A DNA stretch of 17,434 bases from the NCBI GenBank assembly GCA_964579825.1, contig CAZOHT010000050.1, forward strand, positions 1 through 17,434. Direction: 5' to 3'. The position numbers were made by a program, and so were the translations under genes. The first letter of the stretch is position 1. Every line of letters starts with the position of its first letter. This DNA comes from SPCO01 sp964579825. Its GTDB lineage: Bacteria; Chloroflexota; Limnocylindria; Limnocylindrales; CSP1-4. The notes beneath the pieces are model-generated. The model searched no databases and was not told the DNA's origin. It was given only the letters and a program-made list of their open reading frames with translations. Below are positions 7,136-13,931 of this stretch, one piece after another.

Positions 7136-7555
7136 CTCGACTTCGACGATGCGGATCGGTTGCGCCCCCTCCCACAGGCAGCGGCGGCCCATCTCCCGAA
7201 GGCGATCGTCCCAGCCCTCGTCCGCGACCACCGTCGCGAAGTGGTTCGCCGCCAGCTGGCCCACCTTCGAGGCCAGCGAGCACCCGCCGTACGGGAAGAA
7301 GATCTCGCACTCGCTGATGCCACCGGGGTAGATCGCCAGCTGGCCCGGGGCCGGATGCGAGGTGTGGTTCTCGTACTCGAGGCCAGGCCGGAAGTCGCCG
7401 TACGGGATCCAGGTGGACTCGCCGGTCCAGCGGCAGTGGATCAGCTTCGACTCGATCGGCAGCATCCGCCGGATGGCCTCGATCGTCCGGGGCGCGGCCG
7501 CCTCCCAGCGAGCGCTAAAGTGAAGGTCGCCGACTTCGATCCGCAACGTCGTCAT
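7136..7555 (-). CDS. DUF3830 family protein (C-terminus lost in assembly gap)
   Basis: The 140 visible residues begin MTTLRIEVGDLHFSARWE and resemble DUF3830, a small cyclophilin-like beta-barrel family of unknown function. Supporting blocks are SKLIHCRWTGESTWIPYGDF, YENHTSHPAPGQLAIYPGG, ISECEIFFPYGG and SKVGQLAANHFATV. Family members are about 140-150 residues, so only a few C-terminal residues should be hidden by the N run. From memory, genes of this family sit near amidohydrolases and purine or hydantoin catabolism genes in several bacteria, which fits here, but no reaction can be assigned. The ATG at 7555 is preceded at 6 nt by TATCCT, a candidate leaderless promoter. The gene is divergent from uraH with 14 nt between start codons. 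Confidence 0.72.
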
Positions 7556-7559
7556 CCGC

Positions 7560-7567
7560 GGAGGATA
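7560..7567. promoter_or_regulatory. Overlapping uraH ribosome binding site (+) and DUF3830 -10 hexamer (-)
   Basis: On the plus strand GGAGGA (7560-7565) is a strong Shine-Dalgarno sequence 4 nt before the uraH GTG at 7570. On the minus strand 7567-7562 reads TATCCT, exactly 6 nt before the DUF3830 ATG at 7555. The same eight bases can therefore serve translation in one direction and transcription in the other. The uraH promoter must lie inside the DUF3830 coding region. Confidence 0.5.
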
Positions 7568-7569
7568 GC

Positions 7570-7932
7570 GTGGCCGCCAAGCCCGAGACATCAGCCCCGA
7601 CGATCTCGACGCACGTCCTCGACACGGAGCGCGGGCAGCCGGCGGTCGGCATCCACGTGACCCTGTCGCGCATCGGCGATGACGGGAAGCCGATCCGGAT
7701 GACCCAGGCCCTCACCGACGGCGATGGGCGCGTGCGCGACCTGCTCGAACGGCCGCTGGCCGCCGGCGACTACCGACTCGAATTCCGCCTCGGCGACAAG
7801 GGCCCGGATGCTGCGGACGACGCCTTCTTCCGGCGCCTGGCCGTCGATCTGCGGGTCGAGGACGTCACGCGCAGCTACCACGTGCCGCTGCTGCTCTCGT
7901 CATTCGGGCTGACGACCTACCGGGGCAGCTAG
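7570..7932 (+). CDS. uraH: 5-hydroxyisourate hydrolase (transthyretin-like)
   Basis: The complete 120-residue product is a transthyretin-related HIU hydrolase, which converts 5-hydroxyisourate (the urate oxidase product) to OHCU (the UraD substrate). The diagnostic residues are present: H15 in ISTHVLDT, R54 in GDGRVRDL, H104 in RSYHVPLLLS and the C-terminal tetrapeptide YRGS (117-120). The GTG start at 7570 has GGAGGA 4 nt upstream. The gene stands alone on the plus strand between the divergent DUF3830 gene and the convergent protease gene, whose stop is 3 nt away. It is therefore outside the uraD-uox operon although it acts between those two enzymes. Confidence 0.95.
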   Translation: MAAKPETSAPTISTHVLDTERGQPAVGIHVTLSRIGDDGKPIRMTQALTDGDGRVRDLLERPLAAGDYRLEFRLGDKGPDAADDAFFRRLAVDLRVEDVTRSYHVPLLLSSFGLTTYRGS

Positions 7933-7935
7933 CCC

Positions 7936-9924
7936 TCAGCGCAGCACGACCCACGCATCGATGTCGACCCGCGGCCGCCCGGCGGTCCCGACCACGACGA
8001 ACTTGACGGTATGCGTCCCGTTCGCCGTCCAACTCGTCCCGAAGACGAGCATCCGGCTCGCCGACGGCGACCGATACAGGCTCAGCGGCCCCTTGTAGAC
8101 GTTGTCCACGTAGACCCGGACGCTGCCGCGGGTCGTGCTCTTCGGCGCCACCACCGCGACGGCCCGGCCGATGAAGGTGAAGCTCACCGCGGCATTCGCC
8201 TTCGTGGCGTACTTCGTCTTGCCGCCCGACCAGCTCGAGCTGGACGAGAGCGCCCAGGACCCCGTGTAGGTGGCCAGGCCGGTGGTCTCCTGGAACCGCT
8301 TGGGCGTCAGCGAGGCGCCTTCGAGGTACGGACTCAGGTTCCCCGCCTGGTCGCGCGCGCGGACGCGGAACTTGTAGGCGGTGTCGATCGCGAGCGCGCG
8401 CGCGACGCTGCGGACCGTCGTGCCCGAGAGGACCGTCGTCCAGGCGCCCCCGTTGACCTGCTGCTGGAGATCGTAGCTGGCGACGCCGGACGCGTCGTCG
8501 GTCGCGGCCGGCCAGCCGATCGTGGCACTGACCGCGGACGTGCCCAGGACGCTTCCGACCGTGAGGATCTGCGTGTTCGGGGCGAACGCCGTCGGTGCGA
8601 CGGCGTCGAGGGCATAGCGGGCATCGACCATCCGACCCGTGACCGTGTCGCCCACCGTCAGTGGCAGGGGCTTGCCGGACGTCAGCAACCGGGCCTTCAG
8701 CGTCGCGAGGTTCGCGGGCTGGAGCAGGGTCGGATCCTGGCTGGCCAGCAGCGCCGCCACGCCGGTCACGTGCGGGGCCGCCATCGAGGTCCCGTCCATG
8801 TACGCCCAGCCCGGCGCCGGATCGATCGAGTCCGCGGCCCACGTGCTGGCGATGTCGACGCCCGGCGCGGACAGGTCGACGCGGGTCTGGCCGAAGTTCG
8901 AGAAGTCGGCCAGGCCGCCGTCCTTGTCGACCGCGGCGACCGCCACGACATTCGGCAGGTCGAACGACGCGGGATAGGCCGGCGACCCGTCGTGGTCGTT
9001 GTCGATGCCCTCGTTGCCGGCGGATGTCACGAACAGCAGGCCGGAGTCCGCGATGGCGTCGTACAGGGGCATGAAGTCGGCGAGCTGGCCGCGACCGCCC
9101 CACGAGCTGTTCGAGAGCACGACGCCGAACGACTTGGCGTACGCGATCGCCTCGATCGCCTGCGACGTGAGGCCGCAGTCCGAGCCGTTGTCGAGGAACT
9201 TGAGGGCCATGATCCTGACGTCCGGCGCGACGCCGACGACGCCCTGGCCGTCGAGCGAGGCCGCGATCGTGCCCGCCACGTGGGTGCCGTGGAAGTCCTC
9301 GTCGAAGTCGTGGACCGTGTTGTCGTCGTTGCAGAAGTCCCAGCCGTGGACGTCGTCGATGTAGCCGTTGGCGTCGTCATCGACCCCGTTCGTCTCCTTG
9401 CCACCGCCGGATTCGCCGGGGTTGGTCCAGGCGCGGGCGGCGAGGTCGGGATGGCTGAAGTCCACGCCGTCGTCGATGACCGCGACCGTGATCGACGGGT
9501 CGCCGGCCGTGATCGCGTGCGCCTCGAGCGCATCGATGTCGATGTTCGCGGTGCCGCTGGATCCGCGGATGGGCTGGCCGGTGTTGTGGAGCCCCCAGAG
9601 CAGGTCCCAGTACTGTTCGCCGGTCGGGTCGGCGTGGCGATGGAGGCGCAGGTCCGGCGTGACCGAAGCGACCCTGGGGAGGGCCGCCACCCCGACGGCG
9701 TTCGGCCTGGCCTGGGTCGTGCCGTCCTTGAACGTGACGATCACGCCGCCGCTGGGGACCGCGAAGCCCGCATCCCAGGCCTGACCCTCGTCGCGGATGA
9801 CGGGGCTCGAGGGATCGGCGGGCGGGTTCGCCGCGGCGGCCGGCACGACGCTCGTGGCGACGAGGGCAAGGACACCGGCGAGCACGGTCAGACGACGCAG
9901 GACGGGGGCGGATGGAGCGAACAC
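7936..9924 (-). CDS. Secreted subtilisin-like serine protease (S8) with C-terminal FN3-like and beta-sandwich module
   Basis: The 662-residue product has a Sec signal peptide (about 1-32, ending AAAA), then a short pro-region, and an S8 domain with D151 (VAVIDDGVDFSHPDL), H212 (DFHGTHVAGTIAA), oxyanion N304 (SAGNEG) and S380 (DGTSMAAPHVTG). An Asp-rich insertion NGVDDDANGYIDD (about 179-191) looks like a calcium site. Residues about 445-535 resemble an FN3 repeat (YKFRVRARDQAGNLS). About 552-662 form a beta-rich domain also found at the end of the second protease in this window. I prefer GTG 9924 over GTG 9930, because TAGGAT or AGGA lies 6-7 nt before the former but abuts the latter. No membrane anchor, LPXTG or SLH domain is visible. 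Confidence 0.9.
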   Translation of the reverse strand: MFAPSAPVLRRLTVLAGVLALVATSVVPAAAANPPADPSSPVIRDEGQAWDAGFAVPSGGVIVTFKDGTTQARPNAVGVAALPRVASVTPDLRLHRHADPTGEQYWDLLWGLHNTGQPIRGSSGTANIDIDALEAHAITAGDPSITVAVIDDGVDFSHPDLAARAWTNPGESGGGKETNGVDDDANGYIDDVHGWDFCNDDNTVHDFDEDFHGTHVAGTIAASLDGQGVVGVAPDVRIMALKFLDNGSDCGLTSQAIEAIAYAKSFGVVLSNSSWGGRGQLADFMPLYDAIADSGLLFVTSAGNEGIDNDHDGSPAYPASFDLPNVVAVAAVDKDGGLADFSNFGQTRVDLSAPGVDIASTWAADSIDPAPGWAYMDGTSMAAPHVTGVAALLASQDPTLLQPANLATLKARLLTSGKPLPLTVGDTVTGRMVDARYALDAVAPTAFAPNTQILTVGSVLGTSAVSATIGWPAATDDASGVASYDLQQQVNGGAWTTVLSGTTVRSVARALAIDTAYKFRVRARDQAGNLSPYLEGASLTPKRFQETTGLATYTGSWALSSSSSWSGGKTKYATKANAAVSFTFIGRAVAVVAPKSTTRGSVRVYVDNVYKGPLSLYRSPSASRMLVFGTSWTANGTHTVKFVVVGTAGRPRVDIDAWVVLR

Positions 9925-9930
9925 GGGCAC

Positions 9931-9936
9931 ATCCTA
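9931..9936 (-). promoter_or_regulatory. Candidate -10 hexamer TAGGAT (or AGGA ribosome binding site) for the minus-strand protease
   Basis: On the minus strand TAGGAT is followed by GTGCCC and then the GTG at 9924. It can be read as a leaderless -10 element or as an AGGA ribosome binding site 7 nt before the start. Both readings favour 9924 over 9930 as start codon. Confidence 0.4.
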
Positions 9937-9996
9937 CCCGCGCGCCTCGGAACTGCGACACGCTAGCTGTCACAGGCGACCCCCAACGTTCGGGTC

Positions 9997-11277
9997 ATGG
10001 AAGCCCGCACGCTGATCCCACTCCCGTCGCCGAACCCCGAGTCCGCCACGTCGCGCGTCCGCGTCGAGGGGGAGCGGATCGTCGTGGAACGCCTCGTCCT
10101 GCACGACCCGACGCTGGCGGCGTTCCTCGGCGAACGCCCGATGGATGACCGCGACGCCATCGTGGAACGCGCCCTGCGCATCGGCCTCATCGCGCTCCAG
10201 GACGCCGGCGTGACCGTCAACGTGGACGTCGTCCGGGCCGAATTCGAGAAGCTCGTCCGCCAGACCGAGACGGTCAACGAGAAGGCGGCCCAGACGCTCG
10301 AGCAGACGCTGCGCCTCAACTTCGCTGATGGGGACGGGCGCCTGCCGCGGACCCTCGAGCAGTTCCTGGGGGACCGTGGCGCGCTGCGGTCCATGGTGGA
10401 CGAGTTGTTCGACGAGTCCAAGCGCGACAGTGCCATCGGCCGGATCGGTCGCATGCTCGAGCGCTACTTCGACGGCGATGCGTCCAAGCTCGCCGTCCTG
10501 CTCGATCCCACCCGGCTGAACTCGCCGATGCACCAGTTCCGCCAGGAGATGGGTGCCGGGTTCAAGGCCATCGAGGAGCGCCTGGTCGCCATCGAAGCGG
10601 CCGCGGCGGCTCGCGGGGCCGAGCGAGCGAGGTCCGCGGCCAAGGGGGTCGACTTCGAGGATCTCCTCCAGGCGATGCTCGGCGACATCGCCCGCGGGAC
10701 TGGCGACCTGCTGGACCGGACCGGCACGGAGGCCGGGGCGGTCATGAAGTCCAAGAAGGGCGACTTCGTCCTGACCCTGGACGCGCGGGTCGCGCGCGGG
10801 TGCGACCTGCGGGTCGTGGTCGAGGCCAAGGATCGGCCGCTGTCGATGCGGGCCATCCGAGAGGAGCTGCGCGACGCGAAGGAGAACCGCGGGGCCGCGG
10901 TCGGGCTGATCGTCTTCACGCCGGCCCATGCCCCGGCCGGCGTCGCGCCGTTCGCGGTCTTCGGGGATGACGTCTACTGCGTCGTGGATCCGGACGACCC
11001 GGAGCCGGCGACCCTGGAAGCCGCGGTCAAGCTGGCACGGCTGCTGGCCCTGGCCTCCCTCGCCGAACACGAGGTGGACGTGGATGCCGCGGCCATCGCG
11101 GCGGCGCTGACCGCCATCCGGGAACAGCTCGAGACGGTCCGCACGCTCAAGTCGCAGCTCACGTCCATCTCGAATGCCACGAAGGCCGTGTGGACCGGAC
11201 TGGACACGATGCGGGCCACCATCCTGGCTCGCGTCGCGGACGCCGAGGCCGAGATCCGGGCGGTGGACGTCGCCTGA
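9997..11277 (+). CDS. Unrecognised coiled-coil protein with PD-(D/E)XK nuclease-like motif
   Basis: I do not recognise a named family for this 426-residue cytosolic protein (no signal peptide, no membrane segment). Residues 218-278 carry the spacing of a PD-(D/E)XK nuclease core: a helix with E221 (GVDFEDLLQAML), D256 in KKGDFVLTLD, and E276-A-K278 in LRVVVEAKDRPLS, followed by a helix and the strand AAVGLIVFTP. Charged helices at about 78-105 and 355-420 look like coiled coils, the C-terminal one rich in Ala, Glu and heptad-spaced Leu/Ile. The gene starts at ATG 9997, 72 nt from the start of the divergent protease, and no Shine-Dalgarno is seen. Activity is inferred from motifs only. A structural, non-catalytic DNA-binding role is possible. 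Confidence 0.72.
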   Translation: MEARTLIPLPSPNPESATSRVRVEGERIVVERLVLHDPTLAAFLGERPMDDRDAIVERALRIGLIALQDAGVTVNVDVVRAEFEKLVRQTETVNEKAAQTLEQTLRLNFADGDGRLPRTLEQFLGDRGALRSMVDELFDESKRDSAIGRIGRMLERYFDGDASKLAVLLDPTRLNSPMHQFRQEMGAGFKAIEERLVAIEAAAAARGAERARSAAKGVDFEDLLQAMLGDIARGTGDLLDRTGTEAGAVMKSKKGDFVLTLDARVARGCDLRVVVEAKDRPLSMRAIREELRDAKENRGAAVGLIVFTPAHAPAGVAPFAVFGDDVYCVVDPDDPEPATLEAAVKLARLLALASLAEHEVDVDAAAIAAALTAIREQLETVRTLKSQLTSISNATKAVWTGLDTMRATILARVADAEAEIRAVDVA

Positions 11278-11338
11278 CCGATGGGGTCCGGTGCGGTCCG
11301 GAACGGTCGGCTGGTGAGTACCGGGACCACCGGGTCAG

Positions 11339-11384
11339 TTGGCCATTCCGGCTCACCGGGGGATACTCCCCGTGAACCGGGAGG
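11339..11384 (+). promoter_or_regulatory. Candidate promoter and ribosome binding site for the plus-strand protease
   Basis: TTGGCC (11339-11344) and GATACT (11362-11367) are separated by 17 nt and resemble -35 and -10 boxes, each matching consensus at 4 of 6. The -10 box is exactly enclosed by a 5-bp inverted repeat, CGGGG (11357-11361) and CCCCG (11368-11372). GGGAGG (11379-11384) is a strong ribosome binding site 5 nt before ATG 11390. Confidence 0.5.
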
Positions 11385-11389
11385 TCCCC

Positions 11390-13849
11390 ATGCGCCGTTC
11401 CATCGCCCTCGCCCTGCTCGCCTTGCTCATCGGTCTGTCCGTCGGCGCACCGGTTTCCGCCGCGGAACCCACGGCCTCCGGACCCGTTCCGAGCGTCGCG
11501 CCCGAGCCGTCGAGCGACCCGTCCACCGACCCGTCCAGCGAGCCTCCGATCGAGCCGTCGACCGCCCCGGTCCCGCCCGACCCGACCGCTGCCCCGAGCG
11601 TCGAAGCGAGCGTTCCCGCCGCAACCCCCGAGGCCCCGGCCGACACCCCGGCGCCCGTCGCCACGGATCCCGCGCCCGCCACGGACCTCGCCGGCCGCCC
11701 TGACGCCACCGGTCGCTACATCGTCATGCTCAAGTCCAGCGCGGACCCGACTGCCGTCGTCGCGAAGCACGCGGCGCGCGACCGGATCAAGGCGGACCGC
11801 AGCTTCACCAAGGCGTTCCGCGGCTTCACGTCCCGTCTGACCGGGGCCCAACGGACGGCCCTCCTCGCCGATGCCAACGTCCTCGCCGTCGTCCCCGACG
11901 AGGTCATCGAGCTCACTGCCCAGACGCTCCCGACCGGCGTGGCCCGCGTCGGGGGCATGCTCAATCCGGTCGCCGCGATCGATGGCACGGACGCTCGCGT
12001 GAACGCGGACGTCGCCATCGTGGACACCGGCATCGCCACCCATCCTGACCTGAACGTCGCCGGCGGCTACAACTGCTCGACGAGCGACCGCTCGGCCTGG
12101 CGCGATGTCGAGGGGCACGGCACGCATGTCGCCGGTACCGTCGCGGCCCTGGACAACGGCATCGGTGTCGTCGGGGTCGCCCCCGGCGCTCGCGTCTGGG
12201 CCGTGAAGATCCTCAACGACGACGGCTACGGCCTGTTGAGCTGGTACGTCTGCGGTCTCGATTGGATCCTCGCCCAGCGCGACCCGTCCGACAGCAGCCG
12301 ACCGCTGTTCGAGGCGGTCAACATGAGCGTCACCAAGGACGGGCGCGACGACAACGCCTGCGGCGCGAGCAATGCGGATCCGCTCCACGCCGCGATCTGC
12401 CGCGTCGTCGCCGGCGGCATCACGGTGGTGGCCGCCGCCGCCAACGACTCGGGGGCCGCCAGCTTCCGGGTCCCGGCCAGCTACAACGAGGTCATCACGG
12501 TCAGCGCGCTCGCCGACACGGACGGCAAGGCCGGGTCCCTCGGTGGGAACAAGTGCTACTCGTGGGGCGGCTACGACCAGGACGACACGTTCGCCGACTT
12601 CAGCAACTACGGCGCGGACGTCGATCTCATCGCGCCGGGCAAGTGCATCTGGTCCACGCGACCCGGTTCCAGCTACGGCTACTCGTCCGGCACCAGCATG
12701 TCGGCACCAACCGTCACGGGGGCGGTCGCGCTGTACAAGGCCAGCCGCCCGAACGCGACGCCGGCCGAGGTCAAGGAGGCGCTCCAGTACCTGGGCAATC
12801 TCGGCTGGAAGTGGAGCACGGACCCGGACGCGTATCACGAGAAGCTGCTCGACGTGAGTCGGATCGGTTCCCTGGGGTCATTCAACCTGGGTCTCGGCCC
12901 GGTGGACCTGACCCGCGAAGGCGCGGCCGTGATCGCCGTGCCGATCACCGTGACCCGAAGCGCATCCTTCTTCGAGCGGGTCAAGCTCAGCGTGACCGGC
13001 GTGCCGAGTGGCTGGACCGCCACGCTCAGTGCAACGAGCCTGATCGGCTGGACCGCCACTGCGGCCACGCTGACGGTCAACGTGCCGGCCGGCGTCGCTG
13101 AGGGCCGCTACGACCTCCGCGTCACCGGCACGAACCAGGGCCGCACCGACTACATCAACGTGCCCGTCACGGTCGCCGTGGACGCCCCGACGGCCGCCGC
13201 GCCGGTGGGCTATCTCACCTACGGTGTCCAGCTGGGTTCGACCGTGCCGGTGCGCGTCGCCTGGCCCGCCGCGACCGATCCGTCGAGCGCGATCGCCGGG
13301 TACGAGGTCCAGACGTCGATCAACGGCGGTGCGTACGGCTACACGGTGGCGACCAGCGCCAGCGTCCACGAGGTGCTGCGGACCGTCGGCCTGAACGGGG
13401 CCAGCTACCGGTTCCGCGTTCGCGCGAAGGACTCGGCCGGCAACTGGAGCGCCTGGGCGACGGCCGCCAACCCGACCCGCGTGTACGTCGTCGACGATCG
13501 CAGTTCGACGCTCACGTACAACGGCAGCTGGGCCCGCGTCGCCTACGCGTACGCCGCGAACGGCACACTCACGCGGTCGTCGCAGACCGGTGCCGGGGTG
13601 CGGCTGACGTTCACCGGCCGGGGCGTCGCGATCGTCGCGCCACGGAACGCCTATCGAGGCTCGATCGACGTGTACCTCGATGGCGTGTTCGTCAAGACCG
13701 TGCTGCTGAAGACCTCGACGTCGGTGACCCGCCAGGTCGTCATCGCCCGCGCCTGGACCTCGGTCGGGACGCATACGATCCAGCTGAAGGTCCGCGGCGG
13801 GAACACGTATCCCCTCGTGGAGTTCGACGCCTTCCTCGTCGACAAGTAG
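11390..13849 (+). CDS. Secreted subtilisin-like serine protease (S8) with I9 propeptide, Ig/FN3-like domains and shared C-terminal module
   Basis: The 819-residue product has a signal peptide (1-24, cut near VSA/AEP), a Pro/Ser/Thr/Asp-rich linker (27-100), and an I9 inhibitor-like propeptide from GRYIVMLKSS (108-117) to VVPDEVIELTA (167-177). The S8 domain follows with D212 (VAIVDTG), H243 (GHGTHVAGT), N352 (AAANDSG) and S436 (GTSMSAPTVTG). Residues about 500-598 form a beta-rich Ig-like domain, about 600-695 an FN3-like repeat (YRFRVRAKDSAGNWS), and about 705-819 the beta-sandwich module shared with the other protease. Cys residues in the catalytic domain (229, 288, 324, 337, 389, 419) could form disulfides outside the cell. 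ATG 11390 is chosen over an upstream in-frame ATG because of the GGGAGG site and a proper signal peptide. Probably an extracellular scavenging protease. Confidence 0.92.
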   Translation: MRRSIALALLALLIGLSVGAPVSAAEPTASGPVPSVAPEPSSDPSTDPSSEPPIEPSTAPVPPDPTAAPSVEASVPAATPEAPADTPAPVATDPAPATDLAGRPDATGRYIVMLKSSADPTAVVAKHAARDRIKADRSFTKAFRGFTSRLTGAQRTALLADANVLAVVPDEVIELTAQTLPTGVARVGGMLNPVAAIDGTDARVNADVAIVDTGIATHPDLNVAGGYNCSTSDRSAWRDVEGHGTHVAGTVAALDNGIGVVGVAPGARVWAVKILNDDGYGLLSWYVCGLDWILAQRDPSDSSRPLFEAVNMSVTKDGRDDNACGASNADPLHAAICRVVAGGITVVAAAANDSGAASFRVPASYNEVITVSALADTDGKAGSLGGNKCYSWGGYDQDDTFADFSNYGADVDLIAPGKCIWSTRPGSSYGYSSGTSMSAPTVTGAVALYKASRPNATPAEVKEALQYLGNLGWKWSTDPDAYHEKLLDVSRIGSLGSFNLGLGPVDLTREGAAVIAVPITVTRSASFFERVKLSVTGVPSGWTATLSATSLIGWTATAATLTVNVPAGVAEGRYDLRVTGTNQGRTDYINVPVTVAVDAPTAAAPVGYLTYGVQLGSTVPVRVAWPAATDPSSAIAGYEVQTSINGGAYGYTVATSASVHEVLRTVGLNGASYRFRVRAKDSAGNWSAWATAANPTRVYVVDDRSSTLTYNGSWARVAYAYAANGTLTRSSQTGAGVRLTFTGRGVAIVAPRNAYRGSIDVYLDGVFVKTVLLKTSTSVTRQVVIARAWTSVGTHTIQLKVRGGNTYPLVEFDAFLVDK
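11506..11580 (+). repeat. Low-complexity Pro/Ser/Asp/Glu repeat in the protease linker
   Basis: The sequence repeats a roughly 12-nt unit close to gagccgtcgagc/gacccgtccagc, encoding imperfect copies of P-S-[ST]-[DE]. It forms the flexible acidic linker between signal peptide and propeptide. It is a coding repeat, not a mobile or regulatory element. Confidence 0.7.
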
Positions 13850-13881
13850 GGCGGACGCCGCTAAGGTGTCGTCCCGACGAC
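13839..13881 (+). promoter_or_regulatory. Candidate ku-ligD promoter with overlapping palindromic operator
   Basis: TCGACA (13839-13844, 5 of 6 to the -35 consensus) lies inside the 3' end of the protease gene, 17 nt before TAAGGT (13862-13867), a TANNNT-type -10. A perfect inverted repeat with 6-nt arms, GTCGTC-CC-GACGAC (13868-13881), begins right after the -10 and covers the expected start of transcription near 13874, where a repressor could act. Confidence 0.45.
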
Positions 13882-13920
13882 CCCGGCCGGTGAACCTGGG
13901 TCCGCTCGGCTTCTAGAGGC

Positions 13921-13925
13921 GGAGG
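13921..13925 (+). promoter_or_regulatory. Ribosome binding site of ku
   Basis: GGAGG lies 6 nt before GTG 13932 and settles the start there instead of ATG 13944. The product then begins MARAMWKG, as bacterial Ku proteins usually do. Confidence 0.75.
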
Positions 13926-13931
13926 TCAGTC

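Noticed and set aside
8011..9966. A 650-codon plus-strand open frame opposite the first protease
   Set aside because: The opposite strand encodes a protease with signal peptide and catalytic triad. The plus-strand product is Arg/Val/Asp-rich low-complexity sequence without recognisable domains.
9957..9972. Palindrome-like GACAC-GCTAGC-TGTCA between the divergent protease and nuclease-like genes
   Set aside because: The outer arms are shifted by one base relative to the central GCTAGC, so symmetry is imperfect. It may still be regulatory, but support is too weak.
9997..11277. The nuclease-like gene as part of a restriction-modification or other defence system
   Set aside because: No methyltransferase, specificity subunit, helicase or toxin gene is adjacent; its neighbours are secreted proteases and, further off, NHEJ genes.
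11159..12838. A 559-codon minus-strand open frame opposite the second protease
   Set aside because: It shadows the S8 domain codons and has repetitive Arg/Gly/Asp/Val composition; no start signal or family motif was found.
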